Shown piece after piece: positions 36,784 through 48,643 of a DNA stretch of 64,000 bases (positions are counted from its first letter, which is position 1; each line of letters starts with the position of its first letter). Source of the stretch: Paratinospora sagittata (Eukaryota; Streptophyta; Magnoliopsida; Ranunculales; Menispermaceae); NCBI GenBank assembly GCA_035771175.1, contig CM069610.1, positions 23,960,501-24,024,500 on the forward strand, written 5' to 3'. A program made the translations under genes and the position numbers. Below the pieces are notes generated by a model, which was not told where the DNA came from, did not search any database, and was given only the letters and a program-made list of their open reading frames with translations.

Positions 36784-37971
36784 AATGGGAATCATCTAGG
36801 TGTTAGTAGAGAATATTTCAATTAAGACAACCTGGAGAAATTGTATAAGGAATAGAAAAATCGAGCAAGCAGAAGTGCCCACATTTTTCTCGTTAGAAAT
36901 ATCAGATTTTTTTCACAGACCTGGATAGCGTGCTATTGGGTTGTGTATCATGTTCTCAATTTACAGATAGCAGGCGATAGCAGATTGATATACACAAACC
37001 CGAGAGCTCGAGTTTTACGGACTTTCCGATAGCGCGTTATCGAGGCCTATATCGCGCTATTGCCCATTTTACTAAAAATGGAAAGGTCACGGCAACAACT
37101 TTATAGCGAAGTATCAAAGGGGATAGCGCGGTATAGACAATTTTTCAGAATAACAAATGTTTTGTTATAGAACCCTATCAGCGTGCTGTCAACACTGATA
37201 GTGCGCTAGTGGCTTCAGGAAAATCTTGGCAAATTGCTGGATAGCCTTATATTTGTAAAATTAATATTTTGACACTCAAGAACCATTCCATTAACTCAAA
37301 ACATATTGTATAAGATTAAAAACTTTTAAATAATTCAAAACTCATTGAAATTATGATTAAAACCTTTCGGAAAACATTTTTTCAAAATGAAATACTATAT
37401 CGAAGTGATTTTTAAAACTTTGCAGATTTCAGAGTTTTAGTGCTGAGATTGATCGAGAGGTTACCCTACACACCAAAGATCAAACTAATGCCTTACTTAG
37501 GCATGAGATATGTCTTCGTTCTTTTAGCTTGATCTTTGTAGACTTCGAAAGCTATTGTTTGATGTGTTTTTGATGCAAGACAATTGATGTGTTCTTTTTT
37601 TGTTGTGTTATCTTACCGAGACCACTTCATATATACTTACAACTTAAAACAATGGATAGCCTCTGCAAATCTAAGCACAAAAGGGATAAAATGAAGGACT
37701 TGCTGATCAACGACGTTATCATCAAGACAGATTGCAATTTTGATTCTATTCGAAGCTTGTTTTGACAAATGCAAGAATCAATACTTTCTTCTCTTGAAAA
37801 ACTCTTTGGAAAGCTCAATCTAACTTGCAAAAATCGTGTGTGTTGTATTTTTGAAAATCAGAGAATGAGTGTTTTATAAAATTAGAAGTTGCGGGTTAAA
37901 GGGCAAGAGAGTACAAAATGATTTGAATTGAAAACATTGTTTAATCTAAAGTTGTTTTGGGCGTGCGAGAC
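36784..37971 (+). repeat. Satellite copy 32
   Basis: Length 1188 bp. Tags: G start, CAG loop, TAT middle, full indel site, A end, gaattg tail, 7T run. 'gacctgg' and 'tttttaaaac' are private. It is the last copy of the TAT block. Confidence 0.97.
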
Positions 37972-39158
37972 AATGGGAATCATCTAGGTGTTAGTAGAGA
38001 ATATTTCAATTAAGACAACCTGGAGAAATTGTATAAGGAATAGAAAAATCGAGCAAGCAGAAGTGCCCACATTTTTCTCGTTAGAAATATCAGATTTTTT
38101 TCACAGACGTGGATAGCGTGCTATTGGGTTGTGTATCATGTTCTCAATTTACAGATAGCAGGCGATAGCAGATTGATATACACAAACCCGAGAGCTCGCG
38201 TTTTACGGACTTTCCGATAGCGCGTTATCGAGGCCTATATCGCGCTATTGCCCATTTTACTAAAAATGTTCGGTCACGGCAACAACTTTATAGCGAAGTA
38301 TCAAAGGGGATAGCGCGGTATAGACAATTTTTCATAAAAACAAATGTTTTGTTATAGAACCCTATCAGCGTGCTGTCAACACTGATAGTGCGCTAGTGCC
38401 TTCAGGAAAATCTTGGCAAATTGCTGGATAGCCTTATTTTTGTAAAATTAATATTTTGACACTCAAGAACCATTCCATTAACTCAAAACATATTGTATAA
38501 GATTAAAAACTTTTAAATAATTCAAAACTCATTGAAATTATGATTAAAACCTTTCGGAAAACATTTTTTCAAAATGAAATACTATATCGAAGTGATTTTG
38601 AAAACTTTGCAGATTTCAGAGTTTTAGTGCTGAGATTGATCGAGAGGTTACCCTACACACCAAAGATCAAACTAATGCCTTACTTAGGCATGAGATATGT
38701 CTTCGTTCTTTTAGCTTGATCTTTGTAGTCTTCGAAAGCTATTGTTTGATGTGTTTTTGATGCAAGACAATTGATGTGTTCTTTTTTTGTTGTGTTATCT
38801 TACCGAGACCACTTCATATATACTTACAACTTAAAACAATGGATAGCCTCTGCAAATCTAAGCACAAAAGGGATAAAATGAAGGACTTGCTGATCAACGA
38901 CGTTATCATCAAGACAGATTGCAATTTTGATTCTATTCGAAGCTTGTTTTGACAAATGCAAGAATCAATACTTTCTTCTCTTGAAAAACTCTTTGGAAAG
39001 CTCAATCTAACTTGCAAAAATCGTGTGTGTTGTATTTTTGAAAATCAGAGAATGAGTGTTTTATAAAATTAGAAGTTGCGGGTTAAAGGGCAAGAGAGTA
39101 CAAAATGATTTGAATTGAAAACATTGTTTAATCTAAAGTTGTTTTGGGCGTGCGAGAC
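37972..39158 (+). repeat. Satellite copy 33
   Basis: Length 1187 bp. Tags: G start, CAG loop, TTT middle, full indel site, A end, gaattg tail. 'atgttcggtc' (about 38267-38276) is shared only with copy 3. 'ttcataaaaac' is shared with copy 34. 'gctcgcg' removes the XhoI site. 'tagtcttcg' is private. Confidence 0.97.
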
Positions 39159-40346
39159 AATGGGAATCATCTAGGTGTTAGTAGAGAATATTTCAATTAA
39201 GACAACCTGGAGAAATTGTATAAGGAATAGAAAAATCGAGCAAGCAGAAGTGCCCACATTTTTCTCGTTAGAAATATCAGATTTTTTTCACAGACGTGGA
39301 TAGCGTGCTATTGGGTTGTGTATCATGTTCTCAATTTACAGATAGCAGGCGATAGCAGATGGATATACACAAACCCGAGAGCTCGAGTTTTACGGACTTT
39401 CCGATAGCGCGTTATCGAGGCCTATATCGCGCTATTGCCCATTTTACTAAAAATGGAAAGGTCACGGCAACAACTTTATAGCGAAGTATCAAAGGGGATA
39501 GCGCGGTATAGACAATTTTTCATAAAAACAAATGTTTTGTTTTAGAACCCTATCAGCGTGCTGTCAACACTGATAGTGCGCTAGTGCCTTCAGGAAAATC
39601 TTGGCAAATTGCTGGATAGCCTTATTTTTGTAAAATTTATATTTTGACACTCAAGAACCATTCCATTAACTCAAAACATATTGTATAAGATTAAAAACTT
39701 TTAAATAATTCAAAACTCATTGAAATTATGATTAAAACCTTTCCGAAAACATTTTTTCAAAATGAAATACTATATCAAAGTGATTTTGAAAACTTTGCAG
39801 ATTTCAGAGTTTTAGTGCTGAGATTGATCGAGAGGTTACCCTACACACCAAAGATCAAACTAATGCCTTACTTAGGCATGAGATATGTCTTCGTTCTTTT
39901 AGCTTGATCTTTGTAGACTTCGAAAGCTATTGTTTGATGTGTTTTTGATGCAAGACAATTGATGTGTTCTTTTTTTGTTGTGTTATCTTACCGAGACCAC
40001 TTCATATATACTTACAACTTAAAACAATGGATAGCCTCTGCAAATCTAAGCACAAAAGGGATAAAATGAAGGACTTGCTGATCAACGACGTTATCATCAA
40101 GACAGATTGCAATTTTGATTCTATTCGAAGCTTGTTTTGACAAATGCAAGAATCAATACTTTCTTCTCTTGAAAAACTCTTTGGAAAGCTCAATCTAACT
40201 TGCAAAAATCGTGTGTGTTGTATTTTTGAAAATCAGAGAATGAGTGTTTTATAAAATTAGAAGTTGCGGGTTAAAGGGCAAGAGAGTACAAAATGATTTG
40301 AATTGAAAACATTGTTTAATCTAAAGTTGTTTTGGGCGTGCGAGAC
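39159..40346 (+). repeat. Satellite copy 34
   Basis: Length 1188 bp. Tags: G start, CAG loop with 'agatggat' (shared with copy 4), TTT middle, full indel site, A end, gaattg tail. 'aaatttatatt', 'ttccgaaaac' and 'atatcaaagtg' in its middle recur only in copies 41 and 45. Confidence 0.97.
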
Positions 40347-41529
40347 AATGGGAATCATCTAGGTGTTAGTAGAGAATATTTCAATTAAGACAACCTGGAG
40401 AAATTGTATAAGGAATAGAAAAATCGAGCAAGCAGAAGTGCCCACATTTTTCTAGTTAGAAATATCAGATTTTTTTCACAGACGTGGATAGCGTGCTATT
40501 GGGTTGTGTATCATGTTCTCAATTGACAGATAGCTGGCTATAGCAGATCGATATACACAAACCCGAGAGCTCGAGTTTTACGGACTTTCCGATAGCGCGT
40601 TATCGAGGCCTATATCGCGCTATTGCCCATTTTACTAAAAATGGAAAGGTCACGGCAACAGCTTTATAGCGAAGTATCAAAGGGGATAGCGCGGTATAGA
40701 CAATTTTTCAGAATAACAAATGTTTTGTTATAAAACCCTATCAGCGTGCTGTCAACACGGATAGTGCGCTAGTGCCTTCAGGAAAATCTTGGCAAATTGC
40801 TGGATAGCCTTATTTTTGTAAAATTAATTTTTTGACACTCAAGAACCATTCCATTAACTCAAAACATATTGTATAAGATTAAAAACTTTTAAATAATTCA
40901 AAACTCATTGAAATTATGATTAAAACCTTTCGGAAAACATTTTTTCAAAATGAAATACTATATCGAAGTGATTTTGAAGACTTTGCAGATTTCAGAGTTT
41001 TAGTGCTGAGATTGATCGAGAGGTCTACACACCAAAGACCAAACTAATGCCTTACTTAGGCATGAGATATGTCCTCGTTCTTTTAGCTTGATCTTTGTAG
41101 ACTTTGAAAGCTATTGTTTGATGTGTTCTTGATGCAAGACAATTGATGTGTTCTTTTTTGTTGTGTTATCTTACCGAGACCACTTCATATATACTTACAA
41201 CTTAAAACAATGGATAGCCTCTGCAAATCTAAGCACAAAAGGGATAAAATGAAGGACTTGCTGATCAACGACGTTATCATCAAGACAGATTGCAATTTTG
41301 ATTCTATTCGAAGCTTGTTTTGACAAATGGAAGAATCAATACTTTCTTCTCTTGAAAAACTCTTTGGAAAGCTCAATCTTACTTGCAAAAATCGTGTGTG
41401 TTGTATTTTTGAAAATCAGAGAATGAGTGTTTTATAAAAGTAGAAGTTGCGGGTTAAAGGGCAAGAGAGTACAAAATGATTTGAATTGAAAACATTGTTT
41501 AATCTAAAGTTGTTTTGGGCGTGCGAGAC
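40347..41529 (+). repeat. Satellite copy 35, minus-4 type
   Basis: Length 1183 bp. Tags: G start with 'ttctagttag', CTG loop, TTT middle with 'attaattttttg', minus-4 indel site, A end, gaattg tail. 'aaatggaagaatc', 'aatcttacttgc' and 'aaaagtagaag' are shared only with copy 37. 'ttataaaaccc' is private. Confidence 0.97.
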
Positions 41530-42717
41530 AATGGGAATCATCTAGGTGTTAGTAGAGAATATTTCAATTAAGACAACCTGGAGAAATTGTATAAGGAATA
41601 GAAAAATCGAGCAAGCAGAAGTGCCCACATTTTTCTCGTTAGAAATATCAGATTTTTTTCACAGACGTGGATAGCGTGCTATTGGGTTGTGTATCATGTT
41701 CTCAATTGACAGATAGCTGGCTATAGCAGATCGATATACACAAACCCGAGAGCTCGAGTTTTACGGACTTTCCGATAGCGCGTTATCGAGGCCTATATCG
41801 CGCTATTGCCCATTTTACTAAAAATGGAAAGGTCACGGCAACAGCTTTATAGCGAAGTATCAAAGGGGATAGCGCGGTATAGACAATTTTTCAGAATAAC
41901 AAATGTTTTGTTATAGAACCCTATCAGCGTGCTGTCAACACGGATAGTGCGCTAGTGCCTTCAGGAAAATCTTGGCAAATTGCCGGATAGCCTTATTTTT
42001 GTAAAATTAATATTTTGACACTCAAGAACCATTCCATTAACTCAAAACATATTGTATAAGATTAAAAACTTTTAAATAATTCAAAACTCATTGAAATTAT
42101 GATTAAAACCTTTCGGAAAACATTTTTTCAAAATGAAATACTATATCGAAGTGATTTTGAAAACTTTGCAGATTTCAGAGTTTTAGTGCTGAGATTGATC
42201 GAGAGGTTACCCTACACACCAAAGATCAAACTAATGCCTTACTTAGGCATGAGATATGTCTTCGTTCTTTTAGCTTGATCTTTGTAGACTTCGAAAGCTA
42301 TTGTTTGATGTGTTTTTGATGCAAGACAATTGATGTGTTCTTTTTTTGTTGTGTTATCTTACCGAGACCACTTCATATATACTTACAACTTAAAACAATG
42401 GATAGCCTCGGCAAATCTAAGCACAAAAGGGATAAAATGAAGGACTTGCTGATCAACGACGTTATCATCAAGACAGATTGCAATTTTGATTCTATTCGAA
42501 GCTTGTTTTGACAAATGCAAGAATCAATACTTTCTTCTCTTGAAAAACTCTTTGGAAAGCTCAATCTAACTTGCAAAAATCGTGTGTGTTGTATTTTTGA
42601 AAATCAGAGAATGAGTGTTTTATAAAATTAGAAGTTGCGGGTTAAAGGGCAAGAGAGTACAAAATGATTTGAATTGAAAACATTGTTTAATCTAAAGTTG
42701 TTTTGGGCGTGCGAGAC
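41530..42717 (+). repeat. Satellite copy 36
   Basis: Length 1188 bp. Tags: G start, CTG loop, TTT middle preceded by 'gccggatagcc', full indel site, A end, gaattg tail, 7T run. 'gccgg' and 'cctcggcaaatc' are shared only with copy 38. Confidence 0.97.
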
Positions 42718-43900
42718 AATGGGAATCATCTAGGTGTTAGTAGAGAATATTTCAATTAAGACAACCTGGAGAAATTGTATAAGGAATAGAAAAATCGAGC
42801 AAGCAGAAGTGCCCACATTTTTCTCGTTAGAAATATCAGATTTTTTTCACAGACGTGGATAGCGTGCTATTGGGTTGTGTATCATGTTCTCAATTGACAG
42901 ATAGCTGGCTATAGCAGATCGATATACACAAACCCGGGAGCTCGAGTTTTACGGACTTTCCGATAGCGCGTTATCGAGGCCTATATCGCGCTATTGCCCA
43001 CTTTACTAAAAATGGAAAGGTCACGGCAACAGCTTTATAGCGAAGTATCAAAGGGGATAGCGCGATATAGACAATTTTTCAGAAAAACAAATGTTTTGTT
43101 ATAGAACCCTATCAGCGTGCTGTCAACACGGATAGTGCGCTAGTGCCTTCAGGAAAATCTTGGCAAATTGCTGGATAGCCTTATTTTTGTAAAATTAATT
43201 TTTTGACACTCAAGAACCATTCCATTAACTCAAAACATATTGTATAAGATTAAAAACTTTTAAATAATTCAAAACTCATTGAAATTATGATTAAAACCTT
43301 TCGGAAAACATTTTTTCAAAATGAAATACTATATCGAAGTGATTTTGAAGACTTTGCAGATTTCAGAGTTTTAGTGCTGAGATTGATCGAGAGGTCTACA
43401 CACCAAAGACCAAACTAATGCCTTACTTAGGCATGAGATATGTCCTCGTTCTTTTAGCTTGATCTTTGTAGACTTTGAAAGCTATTGTTTGATGTGTTCT
43501 TGATGCAAGACAATTGATGTGTTCTTTTTTGTTGTGTTATCTTACCGAGACCACTTCATATATACTTACAACTTAAAACAATGGATAGCCTCTGCAAATC
43601 TAAGCACAAAAGGGATAAAATGAAGGACTTGCTGATCAACGACGTTATCATCAAGACAGATTGCAATTTTGATTCTATTCGAAGCTTGTTTTGACAAATG
43701 GAAGAATCAATACTTTCTTCTCTTGAAAAACTCTTTGGAAAGCTCAATCTTACTTGCAAAAATCGTGTGTGTTGTATTTTTGAAAATCAGAGAATGAGTG
43801 TTTTATAAAAGTAGAAGTTGCGGGTTAAAGGGCAAGAGAGTACAAAATGATTTGAATTGAAAACATTGTTTAATCTAAAGTTGTTTTGGGCGTGCGAGAC
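42718..43900 (+). repeat. Satellite copy 37, chimeric, minus-4 type
   Basis: Length 1183 bp. The left part carries 'cccgggagc' and 'cccactttac', as in copy 39. The right part carries 'attaattttttg', minus-4, 'aaatggaagaatc' and 'aaaagtagaag', as in copy 35. The switch lies between about 43010 and 43200. 'gcgatatag' and 'cagaaaaac' in between match neither parent. Confidence 0.96.
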
Positions 43901-45088
43901 AATGGGAATCATCTAGGTGTTAGTAGAGAATATTTCAATTAAGACAACCTGGAGAAATTGTATAAGGAATAGAAAAATCGAGCAAGCAGAAGTGCCCACA
44001 TTTTTCTCGTTAGAAATATCAGATTTTTTTCACAGACGTGGATAGCGTGCTATTGGGTTGTGTATCATGTTCTCAATTGACAGATAGCTGGCTATAGCAG
44101 ATCGATATACACAAACCCGAGAGCTCGAGTTTTACGGACTTTCCGATAGCGCGTTATCGAGGCCTATATCGCGCTATTGCCCATTTTACTAAAAATGGAA
44201 AGGTCACGGCAACAGCTTTATAGCGAAGTATCAAAGGGGATAGCGCGGTATAGACAATTTTTCAGAATAACAAATGTTTTGTTATAGAACCCTATCAGCG
44301 TGCTGTCAACACGGATAGTGCGCTAGTGCCTTCAGGAAAATCTTGGCAAATTGCCGGATAGCCTTATTTTTGTAAAATTAATATTTTGACACTCAAGAAC
44401 CATTCCATTAACTCAAAACATATTGTATAAGATTAAAAACTTTTAAATAATTCAAAACTCATTGAAATTATGATTAAAACCTTTCGGAAAACATTTTTTC
44501 AAAATGAAATACTATATCGAAGTGATTTTGAAAACTTTGCAGATTTCAGAGTTTTAGTGCTGAGATTGATCGAGAGGTTACCCTACACACCAAAGATCAA
44601 ACTAATGCCTTACTTAGGCATGAGATATGTCTTCGTTCTTTTAGCTTGATCTTTGTAGACTTCGAAAGCTATTGTTTGATGTGTTTTTGATGCAAGACAA
44701 TTGATGTGTTCTTTTTTTGTTGTGTTATCTTACCGAGACCACTTCATATATACTTACAACTTAAAACAATGGATAGCCTCGGCAAATCTAAGCACAAAAG
44801 GGATAAAATGAAGGACTTGCTGATCAACGACGTTATCATCAAGACAGATTGCAATTTTGATTCTATTCGAAGCTTGTTTTGACAAATGCAAGAATCAATA
44901 CTTTCTTCTCTTGAAAAACTCTTTGGAAAGCTCAATCTAACTTGCAAAAATCGTGTGTGTTGTATTTTTGAAAATCAGAGAATGAGTGTTTTATAAAATT
45001 AGAAGTTGCGGGTTAAAGGGCAAGAGAGTACAAAATGATTTGAATTGAAAACATTGTTTAATCTAAAGTTGTTTTGGGCGTGCGAGAC
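43901..45088 (+). repeat. Satellite copy 38
   Basis: Length 1188 bp. It repeats copy 36, including 'gccggatagcc' and 'cctcggcaaatc', at an offset of 2371 bp. Confidence 0.97.
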
Positions 45089-46272
45089 AATGGGAATCAT
45101 CTAGGTGTTAGTAGAGAATATTTCAATTAAGACAACCTGGAGAAATTGTATAAGGAATAGAAAAATCGAGCAAGCAGAAGTGCCCACATTTTTCTCGTTA
45201 GAAATATCAGATTTTTTTCACAGACGTGGATAGCGTGCTATTGGGTTGTGTATCATGTTCTCAATTGACAGATAGCTGGCTATAGCAGATCGATATACAC
45301 AAACCCGGGAGCTCGAGTTTTACGGACTTTCCGATAGCGCGTTATCGAGGCCTATATCGCGCTATTGCCCACTTTACTAAAAATGGAAAGGTCACGGCAA
45401 CAGCTTTATAGCGAAGTATCAAAGGGGATAGCGCGGTATAGACAATTTTTCAGAATAACAAATGTTTTGTTATAGAACCCTATCAGCGTGCTGTCAACAC
45501 GGATAGTGCGCTAGTGCCTTCAGGAAAATCTTGGCAAATTGCTGGATAGCCTTATTTTTGTAAAATTAATATTTTGACACTCAAGAACCATTCCATTAAC
45601 TCAAAACATATTGTATAAGATTAAAAACTTTTAAATAATTTAAAACTCATTGAAATTATGATTAAAACCTTTCGGAAAACATTTTTTCAAAATGAAATAC
45701 TATATCGAAGTGATTTTGAAAACTTTGCAGATTTCAGAGTTTTAGTGCTGAGATTGATCGAGAGGTTACCCTACACACCAAAGATCAAACTAATGCCTTA
45801 CTTAGGCATGAGATATGTCCTCGTTCTTTTAGCTTGATCTTTGTAGACTTCGAAAGCTATTGTTTGATGTGTTTTTGATGCAAGACAATTGATGTGTTCT
45901 TTTTTTGTTGTGTTATCTTACCGAGACCACTTCATATATACTTACAACTTAAAACAATGGATAGCCTCTGCAAATCTAAGCACAAAAGGGATAAAATGAA
46001 GGACTTGCTGATCAACGACGTTATCATCAAGACAGATTGAAATTTTGATTCTATTCGAAGCTTGTTTTGACAAATGCAAGAATCAATACTTTCTTCTCTT
46101 GAAAAACTCTTTGGAAAACTCAATCTAACTTGAAAAAATCGTGTGTGTTGTATTTTTAAAAATCAGAGAATGAGTGCTTTATAAAATTAGAAGTTGCGGG
46201 TTAAAGGGCAAGAGAGTACAAAATGATTTGAATTCAAATGTTTAATCTAAAGTTGTTTTGGGCGTGCGAGAC
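45089..46272 (+). repeat. Satellite copy 39
   Basis: Length 1184 bp. Tags: G start, CTG loop with 'cccgggagc', TTT middle, full indel site, B end, gaattc-del4 tail. 'aataatttaaaac' and 'gattgaaattt' are shared only with copy 43. Confidence 0.97.
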
Positions 46273-47455
46273 AATGAGACTCATCTAGGTGTTAGTAGAG
46301 AATATTTCAATTAAGACAACCTGGAGAAATTGTATAAGGAATAGAAAAATCGAGCAAGCAGAAGTGCCCACATTTTTCTCGTTAGAAATATCAGGTTTTT
46401 TTCACAGACGTGGATAGCGTGCTATTGGGTTGTGTATCATGTTCTCAATTGACAGATAGCTGGCTATAGCAGATCGATATACACAAACCCGAGAGCTCGA
46501 GTTTTACGGACTTTCCGATAGCGTGTTATCGAGGCCTATATCGCGCTATTGCCCATTTTACTAAAAATGGAAAGGTCACGGCAACAGCTTTATAGCGAAG
46601 TATCAAAGGGGATAGCGCGGTATAGACAATTTTTCAGAATAACAAATGTTTTGTTATAGAACCCTATCAGCGTGCTGTCAACACTGATAGTGCGCTAGTG
46701 CCTTCAGGAAAATCTTGGCAAATTGCTGGATATCCTTAGTTTTGTAAAATTAATATTTTGACACTCAACAACCATTCCATTAACTCAAAACATATTGTAT
46801 AAGATTAAAAACTTTTAAATAATTCAAAACTCATTGAAATTATGATTAAAACCTTTCGGAAAACATTTTTTCAAAATGAAATACTATATCGAAGTGATTT
46901 TGAAGACTTTGCAGATTTCAGAGTTTTAGTGCTGAGATTGATCGAGAGGTTACCCTACACACCAAAGATCAAACTAATGCCTTACTTAGGCATGAGATAT
47001 GTCTTCGTTCTTTTAGCTTGATCTTTGTAGACTTCGAAAGCTATTGTTTGATGTGTTTTTGATGCAAGACAATTGATGTGTTCTTTTTTTGTTGTGTTAT
47101 CTTACCGAGACCACTTCATATATACTTACAACTTAAAACAATGGATAGCCTCTGCAAATCTAAGCACAAAAGGGATAAAATGAAGAACTTGCTGATCAAC
47201 GACGTTATCATCAAGACAGATTGCAATTTTGATTCTATTCGAAGCTTGTTTGACAAATGCAAGAATCAATACTTTCTTCTCTTGAAACACTCTTTGGAAA
47301 ACTCAATCTAACTTGAAAAATTCGTGTGTGTTGTATTTTTAAAAATCAGAGAATGAGTGTTTTATAAAATTAGAAGTTACGGGTTAAAGGGCAAGAGAGT
47401 CCAAAATGATTTGAATTCAAATGTTTAATCTAAAGTTATTTTGGGCGTGCGAGAC
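46273..47455 (+). repeat. Satellite copy 40
   Basis: Length 1183 bp. Tags: G start, CTG loop, ATCC middle, full indel site, B end, gaattc-del4 tail with 'gttacggg'. 'aatgagactc', 'atcaggttttttt', 'gcttgtttgac' (3T instead of 4T) and 'gaaacactc' are shared only with copy 44. The 3T form opens the plus-strand frame at 47078-47311. Confidence 0.97.
47078..47311 (+). other. Extended version of frame 2 in copy 40
   Basis: The 77-codon frame opens upstream of the usual ATG because of the 7T run, passes through MDSLCKSKHKRDKMKNL, and continues past the usual stop because copy 40 has 'gtttgac' instead of 'gttttgac'. The added part includes FDKCKNQYFLLLKHSLE. There is no recognisable domain. It may be the older, unshifted state or a simple 1-bp slippage. 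Confidence 0.3.
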
Positions 47456-48643
47456 AATGGGAATCATCTAGGTGTTAGTAGAGAATATTTCAATTAAGAC
47501 AACCTGAAGAAATTGTATAAGGAATAGAAAAATCGAGCAAGCAGAAGTGCCCACATTTTTCTAGTTAGAAATATCAGATTTTTTTCACAGACGTGGATAG
47601 CGTGCTATTGGGTTGTGTATCATGTTCTCAATTGACAGATAGCTGGCTATAGCAGATCGATATACACAAACCCGAGAGCTCGAGTTTTACGGACTTTCCG
47701 ATAGCGTGTTATCGAGGCCTATATCGCGCTATTGCCCATTTTACTAAAAATGGAAAGGTCACGGCAACAGCTTTATAGCGAAGTATCAAAGGGGATAGCG
47801 CGGTATAGACAATTTTTCAGAATAACAAATGTTTTGTTATAGAACCCTATCAGCGTGCTGTCAACACTGATAGTGCGCTAGTGCCTTCAGGAAAATCTTG
47901 GCAAATTGCTGGATAGCCTTATTTTTGTAAAATTTATATTTTGACACTCAAGAACCATTCCATTAACTCAAAACATATTGTATAAGATTAAAAACTTTTA
48001 AATAATTCAAAACTCATTGAAATTATGATTAAAACCTTTCCGAAAACATTTTTTCAAAATGAAATACTATATCAAAGTGATTTTGAAAACTTTGCAGATT
48101 TCAGAGTTTTAGTGCTGAGATTGATCGAGAGGTTACCCTACACACCAAAGATCAAACTAATGCCTTACTTAGGCATGAGATATGTCTTCGTTCTTTTAGC
48201 TTGATCTTTGTAGACTTCGAAAGCTATTGTTTGATGTGTTTTTGATGCAAGACAATTGATGTGTTCTTTTTTTGTTGTGTTATCTTACCGAGACCACTTC
48301 ATATATACTTACAACTTAAAACAATGGATAGCCTCTGCAAATCTAAGCACAAAAGGGATAAAATGAAGGACTTGCTGATCAACGACGTTATCATCAAGAC
48401 AGATTGCAATTTTGATTCTATTCGAAGCTTGTTTTGACAAATGCAAGAATCAATACTTTCTTCTCTTGAAAAACTCTTTGGAAAGCTCAATCTAACTTGC
48501 AAAAATCGTGTGTGTTGTATTTTTGAAAATCAGAGAATGAGTGTTTTATAAAATTAGAAGTTGCGGGTTAAAGGGCAAGAGAGTACAAAATGATTTGAAT
48601 TGAAAACATTGTTTAATCTAAAGTTGTTTTGGGCGTGCGAGAC
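47456..48643 (+). repeat. Satellite copy 41, probably chimeric
   Basis: Length 1188 bp. Tags: G start with 'cctgaagaaa' and 'tctagttag', CTG loop, TTT middle with 'aaatttatatt', full indel site, A end, gaattg tail. It equals copy 45 up to about 48430, then differs (copy 45 has B/gaattc-del4). The middle block is shared with copy 34. Confidence 0.96.

Larger units (their letters stand above)
27286..37971 (+). repeat. Homogeneous block of TAT-type copies 24-32
   Basis: Nine consecutive monomers share CAG loop, 'gcgcgtt', 'aacaacttt', TAT middle, A end and gaattg tail. Within the block, 'ctttgcagac' with a 7T run occurs at copies 25, 28 and 31, a three-monomer beat. Copies 2 and 12 are isolated TAT copies elsewhere. 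Confidence 0.85.
40347..45088 (+). repeat. Tandem dimer duplication, copies 35-36 and 37-38
   Basis: Blocks 40347-42717 and 42718-45088 are each 2371 bp. Copies 35/37 share 'attaattttttg', 'aaatggaagaatc' and 'aaaagtagaag'. Copies 36/38 share 'gccggatagcc' and 'cctcggcaaatc'. Copy 37 has a copy 39-like left end, marking the crossover. Confidence 0.9.
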
